A stretch of 64,000 nt of DNA. It comes from G963691835 sp963691835. Lineage in GTDB: Bacteria > Pseudomonadota > Alphaproteobacteria > Thalassobaculales > Thalassobaculaceae. The notes beneath the pieces are model-generated. The model was not told the DNA's origin. It worked only from the letters and a program-made list of their open reading frames with translations, and did not search any database. Of the stretch, positions 51,876 through 60,373 are shown piece after piece; position 1 is the first letter of the stretch; the number at the start of each line of letters is the position of its first letter. Position numbers and translations under genes: made by a program. The stretch is from contig OY829383.1 of NCBI GenBank assembly GCA_963691835.1, positions 4,712,001 through 4,776,000 of the forward strand. Direction: 5' to 3'.

Positions 51876-52883
51876 CATCTCACGGGTATCGACCACCCCG
51901 TGGAAGCCGTGCTGATGCAGCTTCACGGTTGACACCATGTCGTGCCAGTCGACCCGCCAGAGAAAGTGGCCGTAATCCCAGTCGGCGATGTCTTCGCGGC
52001 GTACGCCGCGCAACCCGTGCCGTGAGACCATGGCGTCCCACACCGTGTCTTTGTCCGCCATGGCCGATCGAAGATCCACCGTCCGCACATCGCCCACCTC
52101 CATGTCGAAGAAATCCGCGACGAGCGGCCAGACATCCACCCAGCGGAAGTAATCGCCGTTGATGATGTTGAAGGCTTCGTTCGCAGCGGCCGGGTCCGTC
52201 GCGCACCACGCCATGCAGCGGGCAAGCAGATCCACGTCGGTCGTCTGGGAGATGCTCTCAAAGCAGGCCCGGGTTCCCGGAAACCGGAGCGGTTGGCCCA
52301 ATTCCTTGGAGATCTGCGCATAGGCGACCAACACACCGATCGAGTTGTGCGGATACCCCGTCGAGAAGCCCGACAGGAGATGCGGGCGGGTCGCCGACCA
52401 TGTCCACGTGCCGTCCCCGGACGCCTGACGCTCCGCCAAGAGATCCTGTTGGTCGTAGTAGAAGTTCGAAACCAAGCTTCTCGGCGCGTTTTCCCTTGCA
52501 CAGATGTCGTAGGGTCCGAGATGGCTGCCGTACCACTTCGCGCCATGAACCACGTGCATATGGCGGAGCCCCGGGGCCGCTCCTTCCAAACCATCAAGAA
52601 CGTTCCGGAGCATATCGGTGTTGATCCGAGCCTCCTCGATCGGGTCCGGCGAGGGGTTCCGGCCCGCATAGAAGACGTGCGTCACATCCTGTTGCTGTGA
52701 CAGCGCATCAAGTGTTCCGGCCCGATCGGTGAGGTCGAGCGGAAGATGCCGGTAGCGGGGCCAGTCTTCACCCGCTGGACGGCGGGAAACACCGAGGACG
52801 GACCATGCCGGATCGGCCAGCAAGTGCCGGGCAAGTGCGGCGCCGGTGATACCGCTGACCCCGGCAATCAAAGCAACTGGCAT
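51828..52883 (-). CDS. PRISE-type SDR (progesterone 5-beta-reductase / iridoid synthase-like)
   Basis: 351 residues. Atypical SDR with nucleotide motif IAGVSGITGAALARHLL (about 5-21), and the PRISE-type blocks VTHVFYAGR, HVVHGAKWYG and NFYYDQQDLLAE, where Tyr is the catalytic residue. Plant relatives reduce activated double bonds of enones; bacterial ones are mostly uncharacterised. ATG at 52881-52883 is used because GAGGGAGGCGG lies upstream. It ends 48 bp inside the convergent GNAT gene. Confidence 0.85.
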   Translation of the reverse strand: MPVALIAGVSGITGAALARHLLADPAWSVLGVSRRPAGEDWPRYRHLPLDLTDRAGTLDALSQQQDVTHVFYAGRNPSPDPIEEARINTDMLRNVLDGLEGAAPGLRHMHVVHGAKWYGSHLGPYDICARENAPRSLVSNFYYDQQDLLAERQASGDGTWTWSATRPHLLSGFSTGYPHNSIGVLVAYAQISKELGQPLRFPGTRACFESISQTTDVDLLARCMAWCATDPAAANEAFNIINGDYFRWVDVWPLVADFFDMEVGDVRTVDLRSAMADKDTVWDAMVSRHGLRGVRREDIADWDYGHFLWRVDWHDMVSTVKLHQHGFHGVVDTREMLVRVLQSYRDNGVIP

Positions 52884-53012
52884 TGCGCACCGCCTCCCTC
52901 TCCGTCGCGCCAAATGAAGCCGCTGGAGCAGATCATCTTGCGCTTGGGTCACTTTGCGATCAAAGCGAAGGTCGTGAGTCTGCTCTATCTATTTGTTTTA
53001 GAGGTGCACTCA

Positions 53013-53051
53013 CAGCGGTCACTGAATCACAGAGTGAGTCAGTAACCGCTG
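53013..53051. repeat. 13-bp imperfect palindrome upstream of the PRISE-type gene
   Basis: CAGCGGTCACTGA (53013-53025) and TCAGTAACCGCTG (53039-53051) are complementary at 12 of 13 positions around a 13-base spacer. It is not followed by a T-tract on either strand. It lies about 130 bp upstream of the reductase start, so a regulator-binding site is plausible; function is unproven. Confidence 0.5.
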
Positions 53052-53080
53052 ATCTGGTTCTAGCAAAGACGGTTAAGCCC

Positions 53081-53123
53081 AAAAAGCAAGCGGGGCGTCT
53101 CGCATGGTGCGATCCGCCCCGCT
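53081..53123 (-). terminator. Rho-independent terminator of the aap operon
   Basis: On the minus strand AGCGGGGCG pairs with CGCCCCGCT (53115-53123 with 53089-53097), with an extra inner stem TCGCA/TGCGA, followed by TGCTTTTTGG. It lies 67 bp past the aapP stop, in the right orientation to end aap transcription. Confidence 0.85.
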
Positions 53124-53189
53124 CCAGCGCCCCCCGTTCCCCCCGAACGCGGTCGCAGCCTGATGGTTCCTCTACGCTTATCTCCGGCC

Positions 53190-53987
53190 TTAGTGCGCCA
53201 GAATCTGGCTGAGGAACAGTTTCGTCCGATCAGACTTCGGATTGGTGAAGAACTCTGCGGGCGTATTCTGCTCCACGATCTCACCCTGGTCCATGAAGAT
53301 CACACGGTCGGCGACACGCTTGGCGAAACCCATTTCGTGGGTCACGACGAGCATGGTCATGCCGCTTTCCGCCAGCTCGACCATCACGTCCAGCACTTCC
53401 GAGATCATCTCCGGGTCGAGGGCCGAGGTAGGCTCATCGAAAAGCATGATCTGCGGGTTCATGCACAGCGACCGCGCGATGGCAACACGCTGCTGCTGAC
53501 CGCCGGAAAGCTGGCCCGGATACTTCATCGCCTGCTCGGGGATCTTAACCCGCTCCAGGAAATTCATCGCTGTCGCTTCCGCCTCGGACTTCGGGGTTTT
53601 GAGAACCCAAATCGGGGCCAAAGTGCAGTTCTCCAGCACGGTCAAGTGCGGGAACAGGTTGAACTGCTGGAAGACCATGCCGACGTCGCGGCGGATGGCG
53701 TCGATGTTCTTGAGGTTGTTGTCGAGGGTCACGTTGTTGACGACGATGTCGCCCTTCTGGTGCTCCTCAAGCCGGTTGATGCAGCGGATCAGTGTCGACT
53801 TGCCGGACCCGGATGGGCCGCAGATGACAATCCGTTCCCCCTGATGGACGGACAGGGCGATGTCCTTCAGGACGTGGAACTCGCCATACCACTTGTTCAC
53901 ACCAATGAGTTCGATGACGACCTCATTGCTGATGGCGGACTCGACATGTCCCTCGTCTTCATTGGTTGTGGCGTCGGCCATGCTCAT
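53190..53987 (-). CDS. aapP: General L-amino acid ABC transporter, ATPase
   Basis: 265 residues. ABC ATPase with Walker A GPSGSGKSTLIRC (about 55-67), Q-loop VFQQFNLFPHLTVLEN, signature LSGGQQQRVAIARSL and Walker B IMLFDEPTSALD. It energises uptake of a broad range of L-amino acids. ATG at 53985-53987 has AAGGAG eight bases upstream. It is the last gene of aapJQMP and is followed by a terminator hairpin. Confidence 0.96.
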   Translation of the reverse strand: MSMADATTNEDEGHVESAISNEVVIELIGVNKWYGEFHVLKDIALSVHQGERIVICGPSGSGKSTLIRCINRLEEHQKGDIVVNNVTLDNNLKNIDAIRRDVGMVFQQFNLFPHLTVLENCTLAPIWVLKTPKSEAEATAMNFLERVKIPEQAMKYPGQLSGGQQQRVAIARSLCMNPQIMLFDEPTSALDPEMISEVLDVMVELAESGMTMLVVTHEMGFAKRVADRVIFMDQGEIVEQNTPAEFFTNPKSDRTKLFLSQILAH

Positions 53988-54032
53988 ATCACGTACTCCT
54001 TGTGTATCACTGTAAGCGCGGGCGTCGGGGGG

Positions 54033-55388
54033 CTATCGCCGCCCCGTACCCTGGCCAAGCGTTCGTTCAAGATACTGGCTGTACTTCGACATCGCGTAAC
54101 ACAGCACGAAGAAGACAGAGGCGCCGAAGACCAGCGGCTCCTTGTGTAAGCCGTTCCATTGCGGGTTCGCACTGACCGCCTTCAGCATCAGCAACAGGTC
54201 ATAAAGGCCGATGATCGACACCAGCGTCGTGTCCTTGAACAGGCCGATGAAGCTGCCGACGATGTTCGGAATCATCAGCTTCAGAGCCTGCGGCATGATG
54301 ATGAACGTCATCATCTTCCAATAGTTCAGACCGAGCGCCTGGGCGGCCTCGTACTGACCCTTGGGGATCGACTGCAGTCCGCCGCGGATGTTCTCTGCCG
54401 AGTAGGCCGCCGCGAAGATACAGACACCAATGATCGCCTGGACCAGCTTCACCAAGGTCGTCCCCTCCGGCAGGAAGAGCGGCATCATGGTGACGGACAT
54501 GAACAGGATCGTGATCAGCGGAACCGACCGGAACAACTCGATGAAGAGCGTACAGGCCACCCGGATGATCGGCATTTGCGACCGGCGCCCGAGCGCCAGC
54601 ACAATACCGGTCGGCAGCGAAGACGCCACACCGATGCTGGAGATCACAAGCGTCAGGAACAGCCCACCCCAGAGGTTCGTGGAAACCCCGGGCAGGTCCC
54701 AGGAGGCCTGGTAGGCGATACCGATGATCCAGAGCAACCCGAAGACCGCCATCAGCGGATACTTCTGAACGCTGTCGTGCTTCTTGTCGAAACCTGTCAG
54801 TTGCAGGATCCAACTGCCGATCCCGCGCCCTGTGCCAAGGCAGAGCAGAACGTGGACCGAATTGAAGACGAAGGTACCGACCGCGAGGCCGACCATGAGC
54901 TGCAGGAAGAGACCCGCCTCGCCACCGGCGAAGAGGTGACCGGCGAGGAACGGATAGACCAGAACCGCGGTACCCGCGATCGCGATCTTGCCGGTGACAC
55001 GCGGCATCCAGAACGGCGCTATCCAAAGGACAACGAGGATACCAGCGAGATCCACCCGCCACTGCAACTCATCCGGATACCGGCCGTACATGAAGCCGTT
55101 CATCCAATGGCCGACACCGGCCCAGCACGCCCCCTCACCCTTGGTAATGTCGAGACATTCGCGGTGAGAGTTCGCGGACCACACGGCATTCGTGACGGCC
55201 CACTCCCACATGAACAGTGTGAGGGAAACGATCACGTAAACGGAGAAGAGTGTCAGCAGGGTGCTGAAGACACCACTGAACAGATTTTTGCGAAGCCAGC
55301 CGACGACACCGACGGTGTTCGGCGGCGGCGGTTGGCTCGGTTTCGGGCGAAAGACGGCCTCGGTCTCGGTCGCGTCCAGGTTAGCCAT
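54033..55388 (-). CDS. aapM: General L-amino acid ABC transporter, permease AapM
   Basis: 451 residues, longer than ordinary His-type permeases because of the extended N-terminal membrane region typical of AapM. The C-terminal half has the transmembrane coupling block ENIRGGLQSIPKGQYEAAQALGLNYWKMMTFIIMPQALKLMIP. ATG at 55386-55388 (MANLDATETE) is used; the aapQ stop is 2 bp upstream. Confidence 0.95.
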   Translation of the reverse strand: MANLDATETEAVFRPKPSQPPPPNTVGVVGWLRKNLFSGVFSTLLTLFSVYVIVSLTLFMWEWAVTNAVWSANSHRECLDITKGEGACWAGVGHWMNGFMYGRYPDELQWRVDLAGILVVLWIAPFWMPRVTGKIAIAGTAVLVYPFLAGHLFAGGEAGLFLQLMVGLAVGTFVFNSVHVLLCLGTGRGIGSWILQLTGFDKKHDSVQKYPLMAVFGLLWIIGIAYQASWDLPGVSTNLWGGLFLTLVISSIGVASSLPTGIVLALGRRSQMPIIRVACTLFIELFRSVPLITILFMSVTMMPLFLPEGTTLVKLVQAIIGVCIFAAAYSAENIRGGLQSIPKGQYEAAQALGLNYWKMMTFIIMPQALKLMIPNIVGSFIGLFKDTTLVSIIGLYDLLLMLKAVSANPQWNGLHKEPLVFGASVFFVLCYAMSKYSQYLERTLGQGTGRR

Positions 55389-55390
55389 GA

Positions 55391-56590
55391 TCAACGCTCC
55401 CTCAACTGAACGAGGCTGTTGTAGTAGTTCAACGCACCGGAAATCGTCAGGCTGACCGTCATGTAGAACAGCATGACCATGGCCACGATCTCGATCGCAT
55501 GGCCGGATTGGTTAAGCGAAGTCTGCATGAAGACCGAGACGAGATCCGGGTAGCCGATGGCAATTGCCAGCGACGAGTTCTTGACGATGTTCATCCAGCT
55601 GGAAATCAGCGGCGGAATGACCGCCCGCATCGCCTGCGGGATGATGATGAGACGCAGCGTCTTGTTCGGGCTGAGGCCCAGCGAATAGGACGCCTCCGTC
55701 TGGCCGTGGCTGACCGAGAGAATACCGGCACGAACCGACTCACCGATGTGGGCGGAGGTGTAGATCACCAGCGCCACGAACAGCGCACAGAAGGCCGGCG
55801 GCACGCTGGCCCCGCCCCGGAAGTTGAAGCCTTTGAGGACCGGATAGTCGAAGTCGAGCGGCATGCCCGTAGCCAGGAACACCACACCCGGTAAACCGAC
55901 CATAATGGCAATGCCCGTCCACAGCATCGGGAACTGCTCGCCCGTCTCGTTCTGACGCTTCTTGGCCCAGACGGCCACGGCATAGGTGATCACAATCGCA
56001 GCCAGAACCGCGATCATCGTCAGCTCAAACAAATCGCCCGGCACCGGTGCGGGGAAGTAGAAGCCCCGGTTGTTGAGCTCGAACATCTCGAAAAGCCCGA
56101 GGCTCTGCTTCGGTCGGGGCAGAAGCGAGAACACTGCCAGGAACCAGAAGATGATCTGGAGAAGTAGCGGCGTGTTCCGCAGAATTTCAACGTAGCCGGA
56201 CGCGATTTTGGCCACCAGCCAGTTTGGCGACAGCCGGAGAATACCGACAAAGAAGCCAAGGACGGTCGCGGCGATGATCGACACAAACGACACGATCAAC
56301 GTGTTCATGATGCCGACGATGTAGACCCAGCCGTAGCTGTCGCCCGCTTCATACGGGAGCACGTGCCACGCGATGGAGAAGCCTGCCGACCCTGCCAGGA
56401 AGTCGAAACCGGCGCTCATCCCGCGCTCTTCGAGGTTCGACATGGTGTTGGTGACCAGATACCAGACGGTCCAGCCAAGCAGCACAAGCAGTGCGATTTG
56501 ATAGAAAACGGCCCGGAAGCGCTGATCGTTCAAAAAATCCAGCGCGGAGGGCGAACGCTCCGAGGTTTGTCCGCGGTCGACGACGGCCAT
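55391..56590 (-). CDS. aapQ: General L-amino acid ABC transporter, permease AapQ
   Basis: 399 residues. N-terminal FLNDQRFRAVFYQIALLVLLGWTVWYLVTNT is typical of AapQ; the ATPase-coupling EAA segment is ESVRAGILSVSHGQTEASYSLGLSPNKTLRLIIIPQAMRAVIP. Its start is 91 bp after the aapJ stop, with a terminator-like hairpin in between. Confidence 0.95.
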   Translation of the reverse strand: MAVVDRGQTSERSPSALDFLNDQRFRAVFYQIALLVLLGWTVWYLVTNTMSNLEERGMSAGFDFLAGSAGFSIAWHVLPYEAGDSYGWVYIVGIMNTLIVSFVSIIAATVLGFFVGILRLSPNWLVAKIASGYVEILRNTPLLLQIIFWFLAVFSLLPRPKQSLGLFEMFELNNRGFYFPAPVPGDLFELTMIAVLAAIVITYAVAVWAKKRQNETGEQFPMLWTGIAIMVGLPGVVFLATGMPLDFDYPVLKGFNFRGGASVPPAFCALFVALVIYTSAHIGESVRAGILSVSHGQTEASYSLGLSPNKTLRLIIIPQAMRAVIPPLISSWMNIVKNSSLAIAIGYPDLVSVFMQTSLNQSGHAIEIVAMVMLFYMTVSLTISGALNYYNSLVQLRER

Positions 56591-56621
56591 TGGCTCAATC
56601 CAGTTCAGAATGCACGTCGGT

Positions 56622-56664
56622 CAAAAAACGAAGCGCCCGGCCGATCGCGAGGACCGGCCGGGCG
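56622..56664 (-). terminator. Terminator/attenuator hairpin between aapJ and aapQ
   Basis: On the minus strand GCGCCCGGCCG (56654-56664) pairs perfectly with 56632-56642 across an 11-base loop and is followed by TTCGTTTTTTG. It lies 17 bp past the aapJ stop and would let aapJ be expressed well above the permease genes, as is usual for periplasmic binding proteins. Confidence 0.85.
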
Positions 56665-56681
56665 CGGCCGTTAGGCTATGC

Positions 56682-57722
56682 TCACCGGAACGGCGGCGAG
56701 TACATCAGACCACCTTCGGTCCAGAGTGCGTTGGCCGAGCCGGCGCGCGGAATGCCGATCGCCAGTTCACCCTTTTCACCCATGTACTTCTCGTACACTT
56801 CGCCGTAGTTGCCCACCATCTTGATGATGTTGTAGGCCCAGTCCTTGCTCAGCTGCAGACCCGTGTGCAGCTCGCCCTCGACGCCCAGCATACGGGCGAT
56901 TTCCGGGTTCGGCGGGCTGGAGCGCATCTGGTCGACGTTGCCGGAGTTGATGCCATACTCTTCAGCGGCGACGAGAACGAAGACCGTCCACATCACGACG
57001 TCGTTCCAAAGGGAGTCGTTCTGACGAACGACCGGGCCGAGCGGCTCTTTCGAGATCGTCTCGGGCAGGATGATGTGCGCGCCCGGATCCGGGAACGAGG
57101 CCCGCGCGGAGGCGAGGCCGGACTTGTCGTTGGTGAAGGCGTCACAGCCGCCCTTGAGGTACGTCTCGTTACGAACGTTGGCGTCTTCGAAGACGACCGG
57201 CTCGATCTCGAGGCCGTTGGAGCGGCTGAAGTCGGTGAGGTTCAGCTCGGTGGTGGTGCCGGTCAGCACGCAAACCGTCGCACCCTTGAGCTCAAGAGCG
57301 CTGGAGATGCCGCTGTCCTTCGCAACCATGAAGCCCTGGCCGTCGTAGAAGTTGACGGTCGTGAAGTCGAGGCCGAGCTGCGTGTCACGGAAAAGGGTCC
57401 AGGTGGTCGTCCGGGACAGGACGTCCGACTCACCGTTTGCCATAGCGGTGAAGCGAACGGCGCTGGTGACCGACTGGTACTCGACCTTGTCCGGATCGCC
57501 GAAGATCGCTGCCGAGATGGCGCGGCAAACGTCAACGTCGGAGCCGAACCAGGTGCCGTCCTGGCCGAGCTGATAGAAGCCCGCCGAAGGAGTGCCGACC
57601 TGGCAACGGAGAATGCCCCGCTCCTTGACGATGTCGAGGGTGCTTTGTGCCGAGGCCGTGCCGACGGTAACCGCCGCCGCGAACAACCCAACACCAAGAC
57701 CCAGGAGGCTCAGTTTTTTCAT
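56682..57722 (-). CDS. aapJ: General L-amino acid ABC transporter, periplasmic binding protein
   Basis: 346 residues. Signal peptide MKKLSLLGLGVGLFAAAVTV...ASAQ (cleavage near residue 25), then a family-3 solute-binding fold: STLDIVKERGILRCQVGTPSAGFYQ, GSDVDVCRAISAAIFGD and NGESDVLSRTTTWTLFRDTQLG. It binds amino acids for AapQMP. It is the first gene of the operon, with a 350-bp divergent gap to metC upstream. Confidence 0.96.
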   Translation of the reverse strand: MKKLSLLGLGVGLFAAAVTVGTASAQSTLDIVKERGILRCQVGTPSAGFYQLGQDGTWFGSDVDVCRAISAAIFGDPDKVEYQSVTSAVRFTAMANGESDVLSRTTTWTLFRDTQLGLDFTTVNFYDGQGFMVAKDSGISSALELKGATVCVLTGTTTELNLTDFSRSNGLEIEPVVFEDANVRNETYLKGGCDAFTNDKSGLASARASFPDPGAHIILPETISKEPLGPVVRQNDSLWNDVVMWTVFVLVAAEEYGINSGNVDQMRSSPPNPEIARMLGVEGELHTGLQLSKDWAYNIIKMVGNYGEVYEKYMGEKGELAIGIPRAGSANALWTEGGLMYSPPFR

Positions 57723-58072
57723 CGTGGTGCCTACCCTGCTTTCGTTACTGTAAAAACCTACCGGGCGCCCCGGTTACCAAACCGTCAGCAATTGCCGCGC
57801 CAGCCCTGAACGCCCCCGAAACCCAAGGGTTCGCGCTCAACTTTCCAACATTTGTGCCCGCATCGTGATCACTTTGATCCGGTCACTGCCGAAAAGGTGA
57901 GCATCTCCCTCGTGGTCAGGCACATTCCAACACGCAGTTGCGCTCTTTGGCAAGGCTCCGGGCGCTTCTCCTGGAATGTCGCCACACGACGAAAGCCGCG
58001 CTAGAGTCCAGACGCCATGAGGAAATCCTCAGAGCCACAAAACAAATCACCCCACTTCGGACGGAACAGACC
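57723..58072. promoter_or_regulatory. Divergent intergenic region between aapJ and metC
   Basis: 350 bp presumably holding the aap and metC promoters. The metC frame is open from 57938 but unrecognisable before 58073. Small inverted motifs occur (CGGGCGCCCCGG near 57760), but none that I can assign to a known regulator. No RNA gene was recognised. Confidence 0.45.
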
Positions 58073-59275
58073 ATGTCCTCACACATCGACAAGAAGAAAG
58101 TCCGCACCCGCCTGACGCATGCGGGACGCCATCCGTTCGACAACCACGGCTTCGTCAATCCGCCGGTCTATCACGCCTCCACGATCCTCCAACCGAACCT
58201 GGAGACTTGGGAAAAGGCCCGTCAGCCGAACTTCGACGGATACCGTTACGGCAGAATGGGCACACCGACATCAGATGCCTTTGAGGAGGCAGTTGCCTCT
58301 GTTTACGGCGCGGATGGCGCGGTCGCGGTCTCTTCGGGCCTCGCGGCGATCACCAATGGCATGATGGCGGTTCTCTCCGCGGGCGATCACGTGCTGGTCA
58401 CCGACAACGCCTATTTCCCCACGCGAAAGTTCTCCGACGGCTTCCTCGCGCGCTTCGGGGTCGAGACCACCTACTACGACCCCATGGCAAGCCTCGACGA
58501 TCTGGCCGCCCTGTTTCGGCCAAACACCAAGATGGTCTTTGTTGAAGCCCCCGGCTCGCAGACTTTCGAGGTCAGTGACATCCCCGCCATCGCGGCCCTT
58601 GCCCATGACAAGGGATCCGTTGTGATGATGGACAACACCTGGGCGACACCGCTGTTCTTCGACGCCTTCGCGCACGGGGTGGATATCGCCATCGAGGCCG
58701 TCACGAAATACATCTGCGGCCACTCCGACGTCATGATGGGAATCATCGTCGCAAACGGCGAGTTGGCGGAGAAGACCCGTGCGATGGCCAAGATGCAGGG
58801 GAACTGTTCCGGGCCGAACGATCTCTACCTCGCGCAGCGCGGTCTCCGGACCATGGGCGTGCGCATCAAGCAGAATGAGGCGAATGCGGTCGCACTGGCG
58901 GAATGGCTGGCGGGGCGCCCGGAAGTCGATTGCGTGCTCCATCCCGCATTGGAAAGCTGCCCGGGTCATGAGATCTGGAAACGGGACTTCACGGGGTCGA
59001 GCGGCCTGTTCTCCATTGTGCTCAAACCAGCGCCAAGAGCCGCCATCGCCGCTCTCGTCGACGGCTTGGAGCTCTTCGGCATGGGGGCGTCCTGGGGCGG
59101 TTTCGAAAGTCTTGTGCTCCCGGCAAACCCTGCGGCCTCCAGAACAGCGACGGAATGGAAAGAGGAAGGCCAGCTTCTTCGAATTCACGCCGGACTTGAG
59201 GACATCGACGACCTGATCGCGGATTTCGGCGCGGGTCTCGATCGCCTGAGCCTTGTCGCAAAGGCCGCCGCCTAA
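58073..59275 (+). CDS. metC: Cystathionine beta-lyase
   Basis: 400 residues of the Cys/Met-metabolism PLP family. Key blocks are YRYGRMGTPTSDAFEEAVASVYGADGAVAVSSGLAA, MDNTWATPLFFDAFAHGVDIAIEA and the PLP-lysine segment VTKYICGHSDVMMG, followed by NDLYLAQRGLRTMGVR; this pattern fits the alphaproteobacterial MetC type. The enzyme cleaves cystathionine to homocysteine, pyruvate and ammonia. The ATG at 58073 starts the family N-terminus KKKVRTRLTHAGRHP. It is followed by the ModE-like gene 23 bp later. Confidence 0.93.
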   Translation: MSSHIDKKKVRTRLTHAGRHPFDNHGFVNPPVYHASTILQPNLETWEKARQPNFDGYRYGRMGTPTSDAFEEAVASVYGADGAVAVSSGLAAITNGMMAVLSAGDHVLVTDNAYFPTRKFSDGFLARFGVETTYYDPMASLDDLAALFRPNTKMVFVEAPGSQTFEVSDIPAIAALAHDKGSVVMMDNTWATPLFFDAFAHGVDIAIEAVTKYICGHSDVMMGIIVANGELAEKTRAMAKMQGNCSGPNDLYLAQRGLRTMGVRIKQNEANAVALAEWLAGRPEVDCVLHPALESCPGHEIWKRDFTGSSGLFSIVLKPAPRAAIAALVDGLELFGMGASWGGFESLVLPANPAASRTATEWKEEGQLLRIHAGLEDIDDLIADFGAGLDRLSLVAKAAA

Positions 59276-59298
59276 GCGCGGCAAGGCTGGCTGGTCCG

Positions 59299-59652
59299 GT
59301 GCCCCCTCCGCCACCCCGAATCCGGATCCTGATCGGGGCCAGTGTGGCACTCGGCCCCGGAAAGGTGTCTTTACTGGAAGCGATCGCGGCAACCGGCTCA
59401 ATCTCGAAGGCGGCGAAATCCATGGGCATGTCGTATCGCAGGGCTTGGACCCTGGTCGATGCCATGAACCGGGATTTCGTCTCGCCTTTGGTGGAGAGCA
59501 GCACGGGCGGACGGGGCGGTGGCGGCGCGGCATTAACCCCTCTCGGCGAAGAAGCCGTCAGCCGTTACCGATCAATCGAAACCCGCGCGGCCGAGGCCGT
59601 CGCGCCGGACCTTGCCGACTTCGCCCCACTTCTGGCAGTGGACGACAGCTAG
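59299..59652 (+). CDS. ModE-like winged-helix regulator, DNA-binding domain only
   Basis: 117 residues. The helix-turn-helix KVSLLEAIAATGSISKAAKSMGMSYRRAWTLVDAMNRDF (about 22-60) and the wing ending in ALTPLGEEAVSRYRSIE are typical of the N-terminal domain of ModE. The C-terminal molybdate-binding (MOP/TOBE) domains are absent. The start is a GTG. A modABC operon with a Mo-box lies 0.7 kb downstream, so control of that operon is likely, but how molybdate would be sensed is not clear from this protein alone. It is tail-to-tail with the PNPOx-like gene, 1 bp apart. Confidence 0.85.
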   Translation: MPPPPPRIRILIGASVALGPGKVSLLEAIAATGSISKAAKSMGMSYRRAWTLVDAMNRDFVSPLVESSTGGRGGGGAALTPLGEEAVSRYRSIETRAAEAVAPDLADFAPLLAVDDS

Positions 59653-59653
59653 G

Positions 59654-60280
59654 TCACGCCTCGGGGTCGAGAATGATCCTCTCCGTTGTCGCGACAATCT
59701 CCCTCTCACCCTCCGGCAGGATGTCGCGAATATAGTCCCGGTACTTCCATTCCGGCTGTGGCGGGGTGTAGTCCGGTCGCGGTGCGTAGGGAGATGGGGT
59801 CGCCGCCTCGACCTTTGGAATGTAGCGGGGACAATTCGGGAAGATCGCATTCGCCGCGACTTCGACCACGAGCTTCGCCCCGTGATGCTGGGCGACGCGC
59901 GCGGGATCGTCGATCAAGCGGGCGGTCCCGCTGACCCTGAGACGGGCACGCTTTCCCTCGAACTGGACGAACAGGAGCCCGACGGACGGCGACATCAGGA
60001 TGTTACCAAGGCTCCGGTACATCCGGTTCCCGTCATAGTCCGGGAACTCCAACGTGGTGTCCGACGTCACCCGAACGAAACCCGGCTCTCCCCCTTTAAA
60101 GGAGCAATCGACGCTGTCGCCATGTGCCGTGGCCAGAAAAAAGAACGGCAACGCGTGGATGAAGGCCCGGTCCTCTTCATTGAAGGCGTCTCGTTTGCGG
60201 TTTTCCTCCAGCCGGTCCGCGATCTCCCGCCCATCGAATCTGTCCTGAAGCGTTCGGCTTCCTTCGTGAAACATGCTCAT
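59654..60280 (-). CDS. Pyridoxamine 5'-phosphate oxidase-fold flavoprotein
   Basis: 208 residues. The FMN-binding split-barrel is indicated by FIHALPFFFLATAHGD, VDCSFKGGEPGFVRV and LEFPDYDGNRMYRSLGNI; a C-terminal extension carries PNCPRYIPKVE. Members bind FMN or F420 and reduce or oxidise small molecules; this is not the vitamin B6 enzyme itself. The start ATG at 60278-60280 faces modA and shares its 93-bp upstream region with the Mo-box. Confidence 0.87.
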   Translation of the reverse strand: MSMFHEGSRTLQDRFDGREIADRLEENRKRDAFNEEDRAFIHALPFFFLATAHGDSVDCSFKGGEPGFVRVTSDTTLEFPDYDGNRMYRSLGNILMSPSVGLLFVQFEGKRARLRVSGTARLIDDPARVAQHHGAKLVVEVAANAIFPNCPRYIPKVEAATPSPYAPRPDYTPPQPEWKYRDYIRDILPEGEREIVATTERIILDPEA

Positions 60281-60328
60281 CCCACCATCTCCCCTGATTC
60301 CGTCCCGCGTTGACCGTCGCAGGCGGAG

Positions 60329-60352
60329 CGCTATATTCGACTAGATATAACG
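60329..60352 (+). promoter_or_regulatory. Mo-box (ModE-type operator) upstream of modA
   Basis: CGCTATAT (60329-60336) and ATATAACG (60345-60352) form an imperfect palindrome around an 8-base spacer, matching the known Mo-box pattern (CGnTATAT ... ATATAnCG). It ends 21 bp before the modA start, a position suited to repression of modABC, and lies 48 bp upstream of the divergent PNPOx-like gene. Confidence 0.75.
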
Positions 60353-60373
60353 CCCTGTATCCTTCGAGTTTGT

